Assembly: GCA_014706295.1 (NCBI GenBank)
Contig: JACSVZ010000002.1
Location: 53,912,432 to 53,976,431, forward strand
Direction of reading: 5' to 3'
DNA length: 64,000 bases
Source: Lycocorax pyrrhopterus obiensis
Lineage: Eukaryota; Chordata; Aves; Passeriformes; Paradisaeidae
Shown: piece by piece, positions 36,429 to 48,600 of the stretch
How the letters are laid out: each line of letters begins with the position of its first letter
Numbering within the stretch: the stretch's first letter is position 1
Position numbers and translations under genes: made by a program
The notes under the pieces: model-generated
The model's input: only the letters and a program-made list of their open reading frames with translations
Told to the model about the DNA's origin: nothing
Database searches by the model: none

Positions 36429-38290
36429 CAGTGCAAACAAATTCTGTAACACTGCTGAATGATTTGTGTTTTGCTGCAACAACTACTATATTGATGTAAT
36501 GGAAATTTCATAGGTGTCCAGTTTTGCAGAAACACAATTGGAAAAATGCCAAGGGGAGCCCTATCGCAGCCCCATGAGTTCTTTCCAAGGGCTCCGCACA
36601 GTGCTGCTGTCTGCAATCATCTGAGAGCAGTCCCTGAGAGGCAGAGACAATGTTCACAGCTGAGCAAAATAACCTGGGTGGAAGAACATGAACCCCTATT
36701 CCCCTATTAATGGTTAACCCAACCCCTTACCCACATCATAACACCAGTTAAGCCGCAAATTCAGCATTGCAAGCTTGCATTCTGCAGAGGAATAGGCTTG
36801 AATTATGTTCTCTGTGCATCTGCCTCTCCTCCTAGTTTTGAACCTTTATGCTAGTCTGAACTATGAACTATGTTTTGACAAAGGTGGGAGATGGTAGGAC
36901 TTGAAAAGATATCAGATTCTCATAAATTTCTGGAAATCCAAGGAGGGAAGGAGAGCAGGACAAGAGTCTGGTCATGCCTGCACAGCAAGGACACCCACAG
37001 CAGCTCTCAGAAGCTCTTTCCTTCATGCCCAGAGGATCCTGCAGCATCTGATGCCTTGCACCCCACTGTGAAACACTCAGGGATGCTAAAGACATAGTGG
37101 AAGGAGAGGGTAATGGATACATAATGGTCAGCTCCAAGGGGTGTGAAAAGAATATTTGATATACTGTGGGAGAGGCCTTCAAAACTATAGGGAAAGGGAG
37201 ACAGGTTTTTGCTGTGGACATAGCTTCCTTAGTGCCACAGTTTACAGAAAAAAATTGTCTTCGTACTGGATTCCCCTTCTGCCCCAAGAAACACTTTTGT
37301 AAGAGCAACAGGAATGGTGAGGAAGGAAGATTATAGGACATCCAAAATCAATAGCAGACATCTCATGTTGGAACGTATTCTTTTCTGTAATCCTGGAGGT
37401 CGCCTCAAGTAACAAACCAGGAAGCAATATGGCAAAAACTTAAATTCTAAAGAACAGAGATACCTGGCCCTGTAATAATGCCACATGTAGCAGGATGAAG
37501 CAGTTTTCACTGCCCAGTGTGGCTGTACAATGCTTGTCAAAAGCTGTAGTGCTCAGGGATCTCCTGCCCCTGCAGCCCCAAGATCACGGATTGCTGTCTC
37601 CACAGCATTGTCTGGCAGCATAACCCAGTGCTTGCAATAAAGTCCCCTCTACACTCCTTCACATGAATCTCATTGTTTCCCAGGAAAGCAAGGCAGAAAC
37701 CCAGCATCCACTGGCAGCAACACACTGCAGTCTCTTCTGCAGACTCAGGTTCATCCTGTTGGAGAGGCAGAGCAAAACATCCGCAGAGGGGTTGGGCCTC
37801 AGGTGTCAGGGAGCTGTGCAGACCTCGGTGGGCTCACAGGTACAGCATGGCATGAAGAGCAATATTAGTATAAAAACAGGTGGAGCACAGCTTTTTCAGT
37901 TGTGCTGGTTTGCCTTTGCCGGGGAAGGGTAATATTGAGAAAGATGCAGATGACCTCTATGCCCCCGCTACTCTTACTAAATCTTCTTTCCTGATTTCTG
38001 ACTTCTTTTAAAATACAATGCACCTTTTCATGAAGCTGCTCTTGGCAATCAGCTATTCTGAATGTTACTGTATGTCAAGATACAGTACAGTCTATAGGCC
38101 ATGTTAGTTTCTACAGGGTTGGAAGGGGAGATGAAGTAGTCTTATGAGAGAGGAAGCTTTCTCTGACTAGGGGTTTAGCCTATGGATTTCCCAGATTTAA
38201 CTAGCAGCAGCCAGTCATGGCTTTGCTATTTCATCAAGCCAGAGCTTTAAACACATCTTCGCATTTCACCAAGTTTTGTCCTTGACAAAG
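36429..38290. other. Unique non-coding DNA, moderately GC-rich
   Basis: A 157-codon minus-strand frame (36868-37341) and several of 60-90 codons on both strands occur. None resembles a known protein, and no promoter, splice or codon evidence supports them. No repeat family is recognised. Confidence 0.55.
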
Positions 38291-38291
38291 T

Positions 38292-38339
38292 CTAGTGTAT
38301 GCAGACATTTAAGAAGGACTAGCGTATGCAGACACTTAA
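38292..38339. repeat. Tandem near-duplication, 27-bp period
   Basis: 'ctagtgtatgcagacattta' at 38292 recurs as 'ctagcgtatgcagacactta' at 38319, that is 27 bp later with two mismatches. Two units only. Confidence 0.85.
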
Positions 38340-38345
38340 CCCAGT

Positions 38346-40334
38346 CCAAGTGCAAAAAAACAAAGGGCTGTTGTGATGGAATAAATGTTTTTCTCTGTAG
38401 CTAGCCTTCGCAGTTTCAGTCACTTTGTCTCTTTAAGCTCATTGCCCTGGTAAGGCGTCTAGCAGCCAATAAACAGAGACCAACATTTAAGACAGCCTGC
38501 AAACACAAAGTTAGTTTTACTTGAACATCTAGTGAAAGAAGAGCCCAGGCAGCCTGCCATGGTAAAGTAAACTAGCAGAACAAAACAAAAACAAAGTTTA
38601 AAAGTTTATCTTCTGGAAGCCTTTTGCACCCTCAGCAATGCCTTTGTATTTCAGGGCCTTTTCATCTGGCCCTGTCCTGCTAGAAAGACCTCTACACAGC
38701 CAATGAAATACTTTCTCATAAGACCCTGAGACATGATAAGGCCTCAAATCTCATGTTTTACAGAAAAAATGACAACAAAAGATCAAACAAGCAAAAGAAC
38801 AGAAGATCGGGATCAAAATATGGGCTATGAGGCAAAATTACAATGATTAACATTTTTAAAACATCAGTGAAAACATTCAATTGCAATAATGATTTTCATG
38901 TTTGTTTTCTAGGACCTCCCCTCTCCAAGAGATTTTTTTTTCCTTTCACTTTGGCTGCCCAAGACAAGGATTTTCCCCTCAGCTGTTTACTCTTTCACTC
39001 AGTCTTCAGTAAAATGTCAGCAAACAATTGTCATTTGGTATCTGTAAAAGATAATGCAGGTGGAAAGGGGAATACTGAAATCCAATACCTCCCTGTAAAA
39101 ACCTACTGTACTATCAGTACCAGATAACTTCCTTTTCTCTGCTAGAAACCTGACCTTGTAAATACACTTACTAGGACAGTGGTAAGGGAATACCTATCCA
39201 GCTTGTTTGGGCAAGTTATCAGCAGGTCTTCCCTCTCAAAAGACAGACGTTTTCTGGAAAGTAAATACCTGACCCAACTTTGCAATGGCACCTTAAGAAA
39301 GCTTTTCTCTGGATCTCAGTATGAAATGAGTGAGGTTGCAAGAATGGGTCCTGATCTGAAGGCATTAAGGTCAGTATGGCATATTCACCTTGAATGAAAT
39401 AATTTGAAAAAAAATCACCTCTGCTTAGCTTTCTCAGCACATCACATGATCAAGCATTCAGTTTGTCTTTTCAGTTTGGAAATATATTCTCATCAGAACT
39501 GCAGTTTAGATTCTAGAGTTTAGAGGTGAGTGTATTATTTACAAGATGATTTAAGAGAACCATTCCTACTGATCAAAGAGTTTTGAAGAAAAATATGGTG
39601 ATATATTTTTTTAAATACCTCTTTGGAAGTTTGTTGATGAAAGAAATATCTTCAAAAATATTTTTTTAAATTTACAGTCACATGGAAGCCACAGGAACCA
39701 TCTGCATTAGCAAGAAAATCAGGATTTGGCCCTGAATGACTCCACTTAACTCCATGCTATCAACCTAAATTCTACACGAAATTCAAGTTGGTCATTACAG
39801 CAGTGTTGTTCCAACAGAGGCTCTTTCACACGTCAGAAATATGGACCACAAAAATGTCACTACTACACAACTGCTGATCTTTACATGCTTTAGAACTTTT
39901 CAGGGGGAAAAACTGTTGTAAAAAACTATTCCCCCCTTTTTTTGTTCTTAGCTTTACATTGAATTGGAGTCTCGCTGATTTAAGTATAGAGTTTTGAGCA
40001 TACATCTTATATATAATAAATGACCAATAGAAAATTAAAGGTCTACTGCTACAACACTGTCAATCCTGAAACAATGTAGGATCATGAATCCTAACAGCCA
40101 ATCCAACCCCCAAATCTGTGCTGTGAAGTATAAAACAGCTCCAACAAACTCTTCATCTTACACAAACATCTATGTGGGTCAGATTTTAAAGAGCTAGAGT
40201 CAGTCTATCCAAAGCCTGGAAGTAATAAACACGTTTGACAAGAAACTTTGAAATGTCCCTTGATGGAGCTTTCCCTGTCTGGTTCCACCTGCATGAGTAT
40301 TCTACCTGGTACCTCTTTTCTACCTCTTGACCAA
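38346..40334. other. Unique AT-rich non-coding DNA
   Basis: No gene is recognised; the longest frame is 94 codons (38843-39127, plus). Two AATAAA hexamers near 38382 and 38470 have no LTR ends or TATA box at fitting distances. 'atatttttttaaat' occurs twice (about 39602 and 39659). Confidence 0.55.
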
Positions 40335-40487
40335 GCGCTGCCATTTGTTGCTCAGAGAAGTAGTGGAGTTTCTATCTATGGAGATAAAAACCTGACTGGA
40401 CACAATCCTGGGTGACTAAGTGACCCCGTGTGAGCAGGGCAGTTTGACCAGATGATCTCAAGAGGTTCCTGCCCTCTTAGCAACTCT
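40335..40487 (+). mobile_element. Degenerate CR1 LINE 3' fragment, plus strand
   Basis: The order of blocks is that of a CR1 3' end in plus orientation: 'gttgctcagagaagtagtgg', 'agtttctatctatggagat', 'aacctgactggacacaatcc', then 'gagcagggcagtttgacc', 'agatgatctcaagaggttcc' and a decayed terminus. It covers the last codons of ORF2 and the 3' UTR. Divergence is high and the terminal 8-bp repeat cannot be recognised, so this is an old insertion. It is distinct in tail sequence from the 10.7 kb element. Confidence 0.83.
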
Positions 40488-40586
40488 GCCTTACTCTCCT
40501 CTTACAGGAGGAAAGAAGGAGAAGACAAGGTAAAAAGCAGTTTCCTGCACCATCATGCCTAGTCCTCCACTCTTAAGAGATATGAT

Positions 40587-40634
40587 AACAAACTTTTGCA
40601 GCTACATATTAACAAACCTTTGTAGCTGCACCTT
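40587..40634. repeat. Tandem duplication of a 24-bp unit
   Basis: 'aacaaacttttgcagctaca' (unit at 40587-40610) is followed directly by 'aacaaacctttgtagctgca' (unit at 40611-40634). The two units differ at a few positions. Confidence 0.88.
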
Positions 40635-41099
40635 CTCTCCCAACTGGAAGGCTTAGCGATATAATGGTCCGAAAACTTGACTTAATTCCCTGCCTAAATT
40701 TATCAAAACTCAGTAATGATTGATTCTCTGGCCCATCTCAACCTTGCATGATTCTTTATATTCCACTTCATTTGTCTACTGCATGCCTTCTTAGCAAAAT
40801 CTTCTGATTAGCTTATGATTTTTCAGACTGGAAAAAGCAATCTTTTTCTGCTCTTGTTCTAATTTTGAGCCATCTCCCTCAAACACTGTAACAGGCTTTG
40901 CAGCTGTTTACATAGCTTTACAACTAGGACAAAACTAGAGCATGCTGGATAGCATGGCAACATCACCATTTGTTCTAGAAATGCTTCTTTCAATGAACAC
41001 AGACTTCACACTTTATTTTTGTTACTGCATTACCAGCGGTACCTCATAGTCAGCCTGTCAGGCTGGGATATTTGAGCCTACATTTCTTTTCTTTGCATG

Positions 41100-41133
41100 A
41101 CCTTCCACTTTGCACAACCTTCCACTTTGCACT
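41100..41133. repeat. Tandem duplication of a 17-bp unit
   Basis: 'accttccactttgcaca' (41100-41116) is repeated directly at 41117-41133 with one mismatch in the last base. The near-identity points to a recent slippage or duplication. Confidence 0.9.
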
Positions 41134-44100
41134 CTGAGATCCTTCTTTTTAATTTTTTTCTTTTTTTGGCTGAAAAACCAGCCATGAAACCTTCAACATT
41201 AGTATGCCAGGTTCTAGCACTTTTAATTCACTAGACTCAGGGCTGCATTTTTCTCCATTTTCCTTTCACCAAATCTTAGCTTCTTCCCCTTTACCAAAGT
41301 CTATCTCAGCAGTTCCTTAAAAAAAAAGAAAAAAATCTGGATTCACATATATTTTAGGTTACCCAGTACTTTGGAATGCTGAAAGACTTCAATTATGCCC
41401 AGAGTATGACTATGCACATGTTCAAGCATTGCTATTTAGAAGAAAGCAGCTACTGCTTCTCTATGAAAGTGAAAGAAATTCCCACTGAATTCAAAATGAC
41501 CCTGCATGAAAAACTAACCAGTGAGACAAGCAAAGAGGCCACTTTTCTAGCTGTATTTCTATGGACAGCTTTTTAAGAGATCCCAGAGGCAAAGCAACTG
41601 AATAATATATATGCAGTCAGAGGCAGATAATGCATATTTGTTGATAAAGCAGCATGGCAAGACAAGAACAAGAATTTAAAACTTCTTCCAAAAACAGAAA
41701 GTGGTTAAAAGTCCCAAGTGAAAGCTAAAAAACCCCACTCCAAAACCAAACCTTATTGTTAAAGTCATAGGCAAAAATTAGTAATTCTTGCTTTTCAACA
41801 ATCTTCTTTATAAGGTATCAGTTCTGAGACACACTATACTCAAGAAATAAATATGTCAAATATTTGCACTGTTTCCTGAATTTTTTACATACCAAGCCAG
41901 CTGCTAGTTTTAGACAAAGATTACAATCTCTTTTATGCACTATGTCTTTTAATACTCATTCATTTGGAACTTGGACAGAACTTCACTCTGTATGTTATAT
42001 TATCATAAATGTTGTCATGTACTTACAAATTGTAAAACCAAAACCAAACCATCCCCTGACAAACAACAAGAGTTATCCTACACATATTTCAATGCCACAG
42101 TGAACATTATGATGCAAAATCCATTGCAAGCAATAGAAGCTAATACTAAGAAATATAACCAATAACAAAAATTTATGTATTTTATTAAAAGGACTTGAAA
42201 AAATGTTATTGTGAATGATGCCATAATACATTGGTCTTTTTGACTAAAAAAGGTCAGCAAATCAAAGCAATTTAGTATTTATTCAGTGGGTTGTAAACAG
42301 GATGCAACCAAAGGTATTTACACTCAGGAATAAGGTTGCAGTAGTGAAGAAGCACAGCAATTGGTTTCAGTCTGATATGTGTATTTTTTACCTAATCTGT
42401 TTTAGAAGTACCACGTAGTGGTAAGTATGTAAGGAAAAAACCTGCTATGATGTAATTGTCTATAACATTGCTCTCAGAATACATGCAGAGACAACTCTCT
42501 GAAGCAAGCAGATCCATAGTTTTTTTTACTTTTTGCAAGGAGAGCACTGCTAGTCACTGCAGAGTTAATACTCCTTTTCCTCCCAATAAATCATATAAAC
42601 TGACATATTGTAACCCAGAAATAACCACCTGAGGAAAGGGACAGCGTCAGGAAAGACCTGCTTGGTATTTTTGATGTCTCTTAGTACTGCAGAATTTGCC
42701 TTTTTGAACAAACCAGAGTTTCTGTATTGAAAATAGCAATACGTAGTTTTTGTTTCTTTTTAGAAAACCGTTTTATTGTATTATAAGACAGTATGGCGTG
42801 GCAGTCTGGAGAAGTAGAGGTAGTGGCAAATGTTTTAATGTAACAGATTATAATGGAAAAAACGGAGTAAGTTCATTGACGCTGAAACACTGTGGGAGTA
42901 TACCAGTTCTCATTGGATTTTCTAAGGAAAAACAGTCTTGGAGTCCCAGTATGAAACTGTGAAGATCAAGGACAGCAAACAGCTCACAGGTGGTTTCTGG
43001 GCATATGAGACCTGACTTCAGAGTGTTTTTTCAGATAGTTGCTCACATACTATGTAAAACTCTTAAAACTGGGTCATATCATGGGCATTCACTCTCACTG
43101 CAGCTGCCCCATTTAACATTAAAAAAATAAAACCGAGCCAAGAAAGAGCTTCCATAGCTTCAAGAAGGAGCCTAGGAAATCTCTACTCTGGAAGAGCTAT
43201 CATGAGGCTGGTGAAAGAGCACAGAGCTGGATATGTGCCCCCAAGCACAGGGGAGTTGGCTGATCTGCATGTTTGTGCCAGTGAACAAGTACACCTACAC
43301 CTTCTTTGCAAGATGGAAAACTTTTAAAGATGTTTCCTGCTCCCCCCATGCAACAGGAACATTTTTAATGACATGAAAATTTTCTCAGAATAGAAAATAT
43401 ATTTGCTATCCAGGTCTCCATACTGCATTTCTTCCCCCACAGCTTATATAACTGTTGTTGAAAACTATTACTTGTAAAAACAGTTCCTACTCCTATGACA
43501 AGCCTCAATGCAATCTGTGGTATGTCCTAAGTAAGGACAGTTTTTGTGAACAATGGCCAGAGGAATGGGGCCCAATGTGGACATTTTGTATGTGCAGCAC
43601 TTTTTGCAAACAAAAATAACAAAGTATCATTACCAAAAGTGTCTAAGTTCTGATAAAGTGAGTAAAATTCACTCTTTACTTCTACTTCACCTTTAAGATT
43701 TTTTACTTTGTAAAGAACTGCCTTGAATTTTTTTCCAGCTTGTTCTGAACACCTTGCCTCAAAAAAAAAGAATATCGATAGCAGCTCCTCATTTCTCACT
43801 GCTGTTATTACATCAGAAAATGCATACTCTTGTCTCTTTTCATATGGATCAGCAGACAGAAACACTGAAGAAAACCTCTTTGCAAGGAGCATTCTTGTGT
43901 TGACAAAAAAATTGACAATACGACCCAATAGGACTTTTCCATCTCTAATTTCCTTGAGTCTACTACTCCTGTGGGGAAAAATAACTTGTCAGCAAACTTA
44001 TTATAGAAGAAAATATCACAGTAAAAATAGTTACAGAAAATAGCCCACCAATTCCTTGATGCAAGATATAAATGTATTTATTCTTGTCACAGTTGCCTAT

Positions 44101-44894
44101 TCCTAACTGAGAAAAACATGTTTCGAGATTCTGTACAGTCAAAAATCTCAAGCAGCAGCAGAAATCAAATAAGAAATCTACTAAGCAACTCTCAAATACA
44201 TAGGAAATTGAAGAAGTTCAATCAAAACTCTGTTTATTTACCTGCACAGTACATTTTTAGTCTTCTAGAAAGATTGATACATTTTGTAGAAACATGGAAT
44301 TTAAAGATAAATGGATAATGACAATATTTTGCAATTCCTCTATGCCCCACCATTTTTGGGGGATTGGGGAAATGGATTAAGGTCTATTAGTACAATCTTT
44401 TCTTCAATTCAGACAAACTTTAAAAGGCAAAATAACAAAACAGTTGGAAATATCTAAAGAGATGTCTTTTCTTTCAGACAAACGTCTAATCAGAAACCTG
44501 CATTTAGCAATGAAAAACTCCCAAGAAAGGGTGTCCAAAGCTGGATCCCGCCTGTAACAGTGCTCTCACCAACAGTTTTCTTTAGTATTTTACTTATTTC
44601 CTAACATTAGGACAGTGAAGAGGAGAGCAACAAATCAGGATTATATCTAACACTACCCACAACGACAGCAATCCTTGGACATCATTGCTGGTGAAACAAA
44701 ATTCCTTTAGGTAGCAAGAGGGAACACATGTTGACCCTCCTTGAAATTTTTCTGACTTGCAATCCATCCACAGACACCGTTACCCCAATTTTTCCATCCT
44801 ATTCTCTTGTCTCCACCAAATCTGAATCTCTTTTTGTGTACAGGAGCAAAAGCTATAGTGTCTTTCTCAGTCCATCTCAGTAATGGGCTTCATT
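41134..44894. other. Unique AT-rich non-coding DNA
   Basis: No gene is recognised. The longest frames are a 133-codon minus-strand frame (43527-43928) and a 106-codon plus-strand frame largely opposite it (43723-44043). Neither has a recognisable motif, and overlapping opposite-strand frames of this size are common by chance. No repeat family is seen. Confidence 0.58.
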
Positions 44895-45033
44895 ATCACA
44901 GAATCACAGAATAATAGAACACCTGAGACAGAAGGGGCCCACAAGGATCGTCAAGGCCAACTCCTAGGCCATGCACAGGCTAACTACAAAAATCATACAA
45001 TGTGTCTGAGACCATTGTCCAAAATCTCAAAAC
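44895..45033 (-). mobile_element. CR1 LINE 3' tail, minus strand
   Basis: On the plus strand it begins with the inverted CR1 terminus 'tcacagaatcacagaataat' (44896-44915). Read on the minus strand, it contains 'gacaatggtctcagacacat', 'tgtgcatggcctaggagttg' and 'gacgatccttgtggg' before the terminus, matching the tail order of the 10.7 kb element. Only about 140 bp of 3' UTR remains and it has no coding part. It belongs to the tail type shared with the SINE at 51.0 kb. Confidence 0.88.
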
Positions 45034-45197
45034 AATAGAGATTATGTATGATGATCTCTAATCAGGATATATTCTCTAACAGAAAATAAGATTTGATTTT
45101 CTATAATGCAGCACTTGATATGTGCAGTCTATCTCATCTTGTGAATTCATGAAGTCCTCTCACATCAGTATTGGTCTGAGAAGTGAATATTCCTCTT

Positions 45198-45335
45198 GTA
45201 TGTGGTTTTTGGGTTTTATTTTTTTGGTTGGTTAGCGGTTTTGGGGGTTTGGTTTGGTTTGGTTTTGGTGATTTGGTTTTGTTTGTTTGTTTGGGGTTTT
45301 TGTTTTGGTTTGGTTTGGTTTTTTGCTTTTTAGTA
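45198..45335 (+). repeat. G/T-rich low-complexity block (TTTGG/TTTTGG-like)
   Basis: About 140 bp made almost only of T and G on the plus strand, with many TTTGG, TTTTGG and TTTG units and several GGG or longer G runs ('gggggtttgg', 'ggggttttt'). The repeat is irregular, so no single unit fits throughout. The minus-strand 71-codon frame across it is rich in Lys, Pro, Asn and Thr only because of the repeat. Confidence 0.9.
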
Positions 45336-45572
45336 TTGTAAAGTCTCAATCTAGACTCTACCCAACTGAATACATGCAGAAGGTAATGAAATACAGTATT
45401 GTCTGCTAATGTGATTAATTATCCATAAATGGTTATTGGAGAGCCATATTTCATGACTATAAGATCCTTTCTGTGTTTATACCATTGCTTGGGGATTACC
45501 ACAGCAGTATAGCATAGATAAAATAGTCATGAGCAAAAAAACTCTAACATTAATTGCAGGAATCTAGAGAAT

Positions 45573-45601
45573 AGTTTCTATATAGAATCTATATAGAAAC
45601 T
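45573..45601. repeat. Perfect 13-bp inverted repeat with 3-bp loop
   Basis: AGTTTCTATATAG (45573-45585), spacer AAT, CTATATAGAAACT (45589-45601). The arms are exactly complementary. I see no transposon ends, T-run or gene that explains it. Confidence 0.92.
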
Positions 45602-48600
45602 GTAATATATTCCATTGTGTACCTGGCAGGTGAGTTTCCCTGTTTGCAGTTGGGTATGATTACAATGAGTAGCATGTGAAATCGTGTTCACAACAATATA
45701 TGAGCATTTACAGTCAGAATCAACAACATAACTCGAAACTGTGAGATGATATGAGATAGAGTCTCAACAACTGCCTTAGTAAAGTTCACATGCATGTTTT
45801 CAGCCGTGTAATGTGACCTATACTGTATTCTTTAAGATTTCAGAGAAGTCATTATGTATGGATTACGTTAAACTATTAGCCAGTTCTGTAAAAAATCCCC
45901 TTTTTTTCCACCCATGAATTAATTACTGTGAAAGTATATCCCTTTGAGAAAGTATCTTGGATACTATAATATTATTTTTGGCACTTTTTTTTTGCTTTGA
46001 AGTAAATTATAGAGCAAGTCCTCCACATTTTTTCCTGCCTAAATCAGTCATGTCTGTTGCATTTACATGAGATCCAAAACTATTGACTGAGGCAGGGTGA
46101 AGGAGAGGGAAAGAAGAGCACAGTTGATCGTTGGTTTTAAACACATAACATAAGATTCCAGGATTTTTCTTCTTCACATTTTTTCTTCTTATTTTTTTTT
46201 TTTAACTTAAAACATCAAAAATATTCTATGCATCTGGAGGTGCAGATACAGGTTGCCTTCAGAAATAAAGGCAATTGAAAACTCCAGCACAGACCAGGTC
46301 TGTATCTGTGGGCAGTGGCCACCCCATTCAGAGCTGCAAGTGCACCTAAAGGCAACAGAACCACAATTGCAGACCTTGCTCCTGTCTTTGAAATGGCATC
46401 ATATAAAGGCTCAGTTAGAGAGTACGTGGCTGCATTAAGACAAAAATAAAAATGTCCTCCTTCTCAGGCAACTCAAGGGTTTTCTTAATCTGCAGACTCT
46501 TTTTAGGAGTCAGTGGAAAATATCGTTAAGAAGCTGAGTTCTTTAATATGGATTAGATATCTGTGATCTCATGCCCCCACAGGGTAAAAGGCAAAAAACC
46601 AACTCCACAAACAAACAAAAACCTCTCCAACAACTCGAGATGAGAAAATGGAGAAAACAGGTAATCTTTCTTCCACAAATCACAGAAAAAGCCAAACATT
46701 AACACAGAGAGTGATACGCCTCACTGTGGCATAGCTATTTTTTTTCCTTACCTTGCCTTCAATACTAGTCAAATATACAAAATGACATAAAAAAAAGTTA
46801 AAATTAATTCATGCACTTAAAGCATTAAGAGATGGAGTCCAGAAATTTATGGGAGCTGCTAATAAAGCACTTTTCTGCTCAGATATGCGTAATAGGATTT
46901 TTGTAATTTACAGTACTTCTTGCTTCAACTTACAAACCTTTATAATTCTCTTGTCAGGACTGAAAAATCAAACTACTGTCCACAGTTAGTATTCCGTATC
47001 TATAAATATTTTTTCTCACCGTGTCAGAACCTCCTTGATTTTTAAATCAGGCCATGAAGATATCTCACTAGGCACAGATACTAATAGAAAAATCATTAAG
47101 AATAGGTTTGCTCTTACACTGAAAGAGATTTGTTTCTTTTTCTGTATTTCAGTGCCATAGACTGTCTTCCAGCTATGGCACTATTAGCTTCCAGCCCATC
47201 TATGAAAGTCTTACACCTCTGAGCAAGGATTGTAGCGCACTGCATTAGGAAAGCGTGCCTGCTCTGCACATAGGGAAAAAGCTTTCTTGCCACACACACA
47301 TTCATATATATGTTCCTATACTAATAGAAAATCTCAAAGAAAATGCTCGGGATAAAACATTTCCCCGTGTCCGCCATCTCTAAACTGATCTATGACTTAG
47401 TGATGCCCAAAGTTGAATTCACCTTTTTGCTGAGTCTACTTCATATTAGAATAATTTTTAACATGGAGGTCTCTGACATCATCTAGCTGCTTCAAATGTG
47501 GAAAATAAAACAAGTGTCTATTCTGCATCCTGGTGATTTAAAAATGGGACAATCTACAAAAATGTTCTGGCAAGCTGTGTATGCATGTGTTGGGAGTGGC
47601 AGGCCAACTCTTTATTTTCTTCTGTATTTTCTTCTTGAAACACTACCTTTTGTCCATAGCCAGTATTGTTTCAGGAGTGATTTTAATATGTTAAAGATGG
47701 TCTTGCAACAAATGCTCTCACCACTTTTTAATTATTTCCATTGGATTTCAAAGCAGTCATAATGCAATTTACAAGAAAAGAAGATTTCTGTAACTGTTTT
47801 AGAAAGCTTTATCTGTTGCATTATGGACATTTAGAAGTTTAGCTGTACAAGCTTTTGTTTTTTACTTTTCCAAGGAATGGAATGATTAGGAAAACAATTA
47901 AAAGGTGTATCTGAGAGAGTTTCACAACATGATGTGTCAAAACGAAAACCAGCCAAAACCCCAAACAGGAATAAGAAATGACAGAAAGCTCTAAGGTAAG
48001 AACCAGGTGAAAGTCTGCACTATTTGTGGAAGAGTGACTTATGTTGTACTGATATAGGTAATCATTGCATAATGCAGGTTAATTAATACCACATCACTGA
48101 CTCAGGGCACATGGCTATCAGCTTATCAGAGACCTACTATGCTGTCTTTTCCAAATAAGGAAGAAGAGCCAAAAAAGCATGTGACTTACGACATGCAGAA
48201 GATCAATGCATTAAAATGTAGAACATTAAAAATAAATTTTGAAGAATAAAGTCAGCAAGTAAGATGGAAAAGAGCAACACAGAAGCAGGTTAAAAAAAAA
48301 TCATGTGAACTGAAGGGAGGACACTCTATCTCTCAAAGAGAGCTGGATGCCGCCACATCCATGAGCTGGGTGAGAAGGTTGCACCGGGCCTTTGGGGCAC
48401 GGCTACCCCCAGCCAGTGGGAGGGAAGTAGAGGAGAGGAGAGGACACCAACCTTCACTACCCTCTGGTTCTATTACTGCTCTTATGTATGATGGTCCCTT
48501 CAGGAGCTTTGGATCCACATACTAGCTGTTACTTCCCCTGCTAGCTCCCAGCCTTTCTTCTCTGAGAAGGTTAAAAGCAAACATTTCCAGCCTCTTCAGT

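Noticed and set aside
37894..37921. 'tgtgctggtttgcc', resembling the start of some avian ERV LTRs
   Set aside because: The similarity stops after about 14 bases, and no LTR body, end or poly(A) signal follows.
38118..38144. 'gggttggaaggggagatgaa', similar to part of a CR1 3' UTR
   Set aside because: Flanking sequence on both sides does not follow the CR1 order, so it is a short chance match.
38369..38762. Possible second LTR around two AATAAA hexamers
   Set aside because: No matching TG...CA inverted ends, no target duplication and no TATA box at a suitable distance on either strand.
45134..45349. 71-codon Lys/Pro/Asn/Thr-rich minus-strand frame
   Set aside because: It is a direct translation of the G/T low-complexity block, not a gene.
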